In this document: positions 25,405 through 27,432 of the stretch, in pieces
Layout of the letters: each line of letters begins with the position of its first letter
Position numbering within the stretch: the first letter of the stretch is position 1
DNA from: Streptococcus mitis
Lineage (GTDB): Bacteria > Bacillota > Bacilli > Lactobacillales > Streptococcaceae
Length of the DNA stretch: 27,432 nt
Direction: 5' to 3'
Assembly (NCBI RefSeq): GCF_000722695.1
Contig: NZ_JPFU01000010.1
Coordinates: forward strand, 1-27,432
The notes under the pieces: model-generated
The model's input: the letters and a program-made list of their open reading frames with translations, nothing else
Told to the model about the DNA's origin: nothing
Database searches by the model: none
Translations under genes and position numbers: made by a program

Positions 25405-26178
25405 ATGAAATATAAAGGCTATTTAATTGACTTAGATGGAACCATTTATAAGGGCAAAGACAGAATCCCAGCGGGGGAGGCTTTTGTTCACGAGTTACAA
25501 AAAAGAGAGATTCCTTATCTTTTTGTGACCAACAATACAACCCGCACTCCTGAGAGTGTTCAGGAGATGTTGGCTCAGAATTTTAATATTGATACGCCCC
25601 TATCGACTGTCTACACAGCGACTTTGGCAACTATCGACTATATGAACGACTTGGGACTGGAAAAGACGGTCTATGTCATCGGAGAAGCAGGTCTCAAGGA
25701 AGCCATCAAGGCGGCTGGTTATGCGGAAGACAAGGAAAATCCTGCCTATGTGGTAGTAGGCCTGGACTGGCAAGTTGACTATGAAAAATTTGCGACAGCA
25801 ACTCTTGCGATTCAAAAGGGTGCTCATTTTATCGGAACCAACCCTGACCTAAACATCCCGACAGAGCGCGGTCTTTTGCCTGGTGCTGGTTCACTGATTA
25901 CGCTGCTTGAAGTAGCAACACGAGTGAAGCCTGTTTATATCGGAAAACCAAATGCCATCATTATGGACAAAGCGGTTGAGCACTTAGGCTTAGAACGTGA
26001 AGAGTTAATCATGGTCGGGGACAACTACCTAACTGATATCCGGGCTGGGATTGACAATGGTATTCCAACGCTCTTGGTGACGACAGGTTTTACCAAGGCA
26101 GAAGAAGTGGCAGACCTGCCAATCGTACCGACTCATGTGGTTTCTAGCCTTGCGGAGTGGGATTTTGATGAAAACTAA
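25405..26178 (+). CDS. HAD-type phosphatase (NagD-like, TIGR01457 type)
   Basis: This 257-residue HAD-superfamily hydrolase has all four motifs: DLDGT with nucleophile Asp9 and acid/base Asp11, TNNTTRTP near 40-47, Lys181 in IGKPNAIIM, and GDN-TD with Asp206 and Asp211. The cap between motifs II and III is the class IIA (NagD/AraL-like) type, which dephosphorylates small sugar or nucleotide phosphates. Exact substrate unknown. It begins 10 bases after the thioesterase gene with AGGGAGAAATAG as the ribosome site, and it overlaps the next gene. Confidence 0.93.
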   Translation: MKYKGYLIDLDGTIYKGKDRIPAGEAFVHELQKREIPYLFVTNNTTRTPESVQEMLAQNFNIDTPLSTVYTATLATIDYMNDLGLEKTVYVIGEAGLKEAIKAAGYAEDKENPAYVVVGLDWQVDYEKFATATLAIQKGAHFIGTNPDLNIPTERGLLPGAGSLITLLEVATRVKPVYIGKPNAIIMDKAVEHLGLEREELIMVGDNYLTDIRAGIDNGIPTLLVTTGFTKAEEVADLPIVPTHVVSSLAEWDFDEN

Positions 26179-26785
26179 ACTGACCTTTTGGAGCTCTATG
26201 CTCTTTCTCCTCTCCCTCTCAATCTTTTTGACCATTTATTTGGCTTGGGTTTTCTATCCTATAGAGATGCAGTGGCTGAACTTAACAAATCGAGTTTATC
26301 TAAAACCAGAAACCATTCAATACAACTTTCATATCTTGATGAATTATCTGACTAATCCTTTTAGTCAGGTCTTGCAGATGCCTGATTTTCGTTCGTCAGC
26401 AGCTGGTCTGCACCATTTCGCAGTGGTCAAGAACCTCTTTCACTTGGTTCAGCTAGTTGCTCTAGTGACACTGCCAAGTTTCTATTTCTTTGTCAAAGGG
26501 ATTGTGAAAAAGGGATTTTTGTCTTTATTCAGTAAAGGGCTTCTGGCCCTAGTAGTCTTGCCTTTGTTGATTGGTCTTGGGGGAGTTTTGATTGGTTTTG
26601 ATCAATTCTTTACCCTTTTTCATCAAATTCTCTTTGTAGGAGATGATACCTGGCTTTTTGATCCAGCCAAGGATCCAGTGATTCTGATTTTGCCAGAGAC
26701 CTTCTTTCTTCACGCCTTCCTCCTCTTTTTTGCCCTCTATGAAAGCTTCTTTGGCTATCTTTATCTGAAAAGTCGTAAGAAGTGA
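26168..26785 (+). CDS. TIGR01906-type integral membrane protein
   Basis: This 205-residue protein starts [20 protein letters not shown] and overlaps the HAD gene by 11 bases, indicating translational coupling. It has a first membrane helix (about 7-30), an extracytoplasmic segment of about 60 residues ([15 protein letters not shown]), and three further hydrophobic helices, ending SRKK. Length, topology and linkage to the HAD phosphatase match the TIGR01906 (DUF1461) family of Lactobacillales, whose function is unassigned. The longer frame from 26135 would run 11 codons into the HAD gene and lacks a suitable ribosome site. Confidence 0.85.
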   Translation: MKTKLTFWSSMLFLLSLSIFLTIYLAWVFYPIEMQWLNLTNRVYLKPETIQYNFHILMNYLTNPFSQVLQMPDFRSSAAGLHHFAVVKNLFHLVQLVALVTLPSFYFFVKGIVKKGFLSLFSKGLLALVVLPLLIGLGGVLIGFDQFFTLFHQILFVGDDTWLFDPAKDPVILILPETFFLHAFLLFFALYESFFGYLYLKSRKK

Positions 26786-26885
26786 AAAGAAAGATGTTTT
26801 TAATTTGTATATATAAAAATGTATATCGTTTGAAACCATTGTTAAGAGTGAATTAACCAAATCCAATTGTGTCAATCGTTCGCAA

Positions 26886-26920
26886 GCAGTCTATTTTTCT
26901 TGAAAAAATAGGCTTTTTTT
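26886..26920 (+). terminator. hemW operon terminator
   Basis: CTATTTTT (26891-26898) pairs with AAAAAATAG around a CTTG-type loop, extended by AGC/GCT after a small bulge, then a T-run (26914-26920). Confidence 0.75.
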
Positions 26921-26986
26921 CTAAAAATCCCTAGTCAAGCGCTTTATTTTTTTGTATAATCCCATCTTTGACAGTTTTTTGAAAAC

Positions 26987-27037
26987 AAAGAGCCCCTAAA
27001 TGCTGCTATAACAGCTTTTCGGAGCTCTTTTTCTCTT
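26987..27037. terminator. Hairpin between the operon and the transposase
   Basis: AAAGAGC (26987-26993) pairs with GCTCTTT (27024-27030), enclosing a GCTG-TATAA-CAGC type inner hairpin. T-rich sequence follows on the plus strand. It may be a second terminator or part of the insertion sequence end. The rest of 26786-27056 shows no gene. Confidence 0.5.
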
Positions 27038-27056
27038 TTAAAAAAATGCGTACTTT

Positions 27057-27431
27057 TTATCGAGATTTGGTTTTTTTAAAAATTTTTTTCATATTTTTTT
27101 CGCTTATAATCTCAAAATCAGTTTGGAAGCCAAATGCTTGGTGGAGTTGATCCGTGATAGTTGTTCTGGTGTAAGTTGGAAGATATCCTACTCCATAAAG
27201 ATGTTTGAACTTATAATTGCGTAAGGTTTGGATGAGTTCTGAACAGGTGACTGTTTCTCCTATTTGTTTTTCCAAGAGACGATAAATCATTAGTGCTAGG
27301 AAACAAATAGTGAAATGTGCTTGAATCCTATCTGAACGGCTGAGATAAACTGGTCTGGCTCGTAGTTCCTGCTTCATGATACGAAAACTCTCTTCAATTT
27401 CCCACCGCCTTTGATTGATGGCTACAATTGT
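27057..27431 (-). CDS. DDE transposase, C-terminal part (N-terminus outside window)
   Basis: Read from the right edge, the frame is open and gives IVAINQRRWEIEESFRIMKQ and then ELRARPVYLSRSDRIQAHF, ending at the stop 27057-27059. The RRWEIEESFR block resembles the conserved Glu region (Y-REK-like) of IS4/IS1634-superfamily transposases. Its Glu would be the last acid of the DDE triad. The internal ATG at 27375-27377 is not the true start, because the motif continues upstream of it. Whether the whole element is intact cannot be judged here. No clear terminal inverted repeat is identified downstream. Confidence 0.8.
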   Translation of the reverse strand, partial: TIVAINQRRWEIEESFRIMKQELRARPVYLSRSDRIQAHFTICFLALMIYRLLEKQIGETVTCSELIQTLRNYKFKHLYGVGYLPTYTRTTITDQLHQAFGFQTDFEIISEKNMKKIFKKTKSR

Positions 27432-27432
27432 C

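Noticed and set aside
26932..26960. Possible promoter with TATAAT at 26955-26960
   Set aside because: The -35 is poor, there is no TGn extension and no plus-strand gene follows.

Overview
The window reads as chromosome from a Mitis-group Streptococcus (S. pneumoniae / S. mitis / S. oralis cluster). The evidence is low-GC sequence, three BOX interspersed repeats (4675-4830, 7548-7749, and 15882-15990 inverted), the linked hprK-lgt pair with its two small downstream genes, YSIRK/LPXTG surface proteins, and many extended -10 (TGnTATAAT) promoters. The species cannot be fixed from this sequence alone.

Layout. Positions 1-1399 are the 3' part of a group II intron (reverse transcriptase/maturase plus domains V and VI), which abuts a decayed IS-like sequence. 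A divergent pair follows: queA (minus, tRNA queuosine synthesis) and nagB (plus, glucosamine-6-P deaminase). The nagB promoter contains a NagR/GntR-type operator and a probable cre box. Next come a minus-strand rhomboid protease, rpsU, a BOX, and the operon hprK-lgt-DUF948-YtxH, closed by a strong terminator and a second BOX.

Positions 7800-23500 hold two giant cell-wall-anchored proteins that make up more than half the window. The first (about 2570 aa) carries a lipase-like alpha/beta hydrolase with a GHSLGG elbow behind its YSIRK signal, followed by about 1,700 residues of G5-like repeats built on exact 348-bp and 567-bp periods. The second (2278 aa) has a helical N-terminus, an unrecognised globular domain, Ig-like and Rib-like domains, duplicated calcium-binding (TSP3-like) linkers and 90-residue tandem repeats. 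The two genes share a C-terminal repeat module and anchor, and the similarity continues past the stop codon.

The most unusual signal is upstream of the second gene. Fifteen perfect copies of a 9-bp unit (16261-16395) begin at the predicted transcription start of an extended -10 promoter. They are followed in the same leader by a terminator-like hairpin with a U-run (16417-16471), 38 bases before the start codon. This is a candidate repeat-length-dependent (phase-variable) expression switch for a surface adhesin.

The right end is a housekeeping operon: hemW, an acyl-ACP thioesterase, a HAD phosphatase and a TIGR01906-type membrane protein. hemW has an extended -10 so close to its ATG that the mRNA may be leaderless. 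The window ends inside a DDE transposase on the minus strand.
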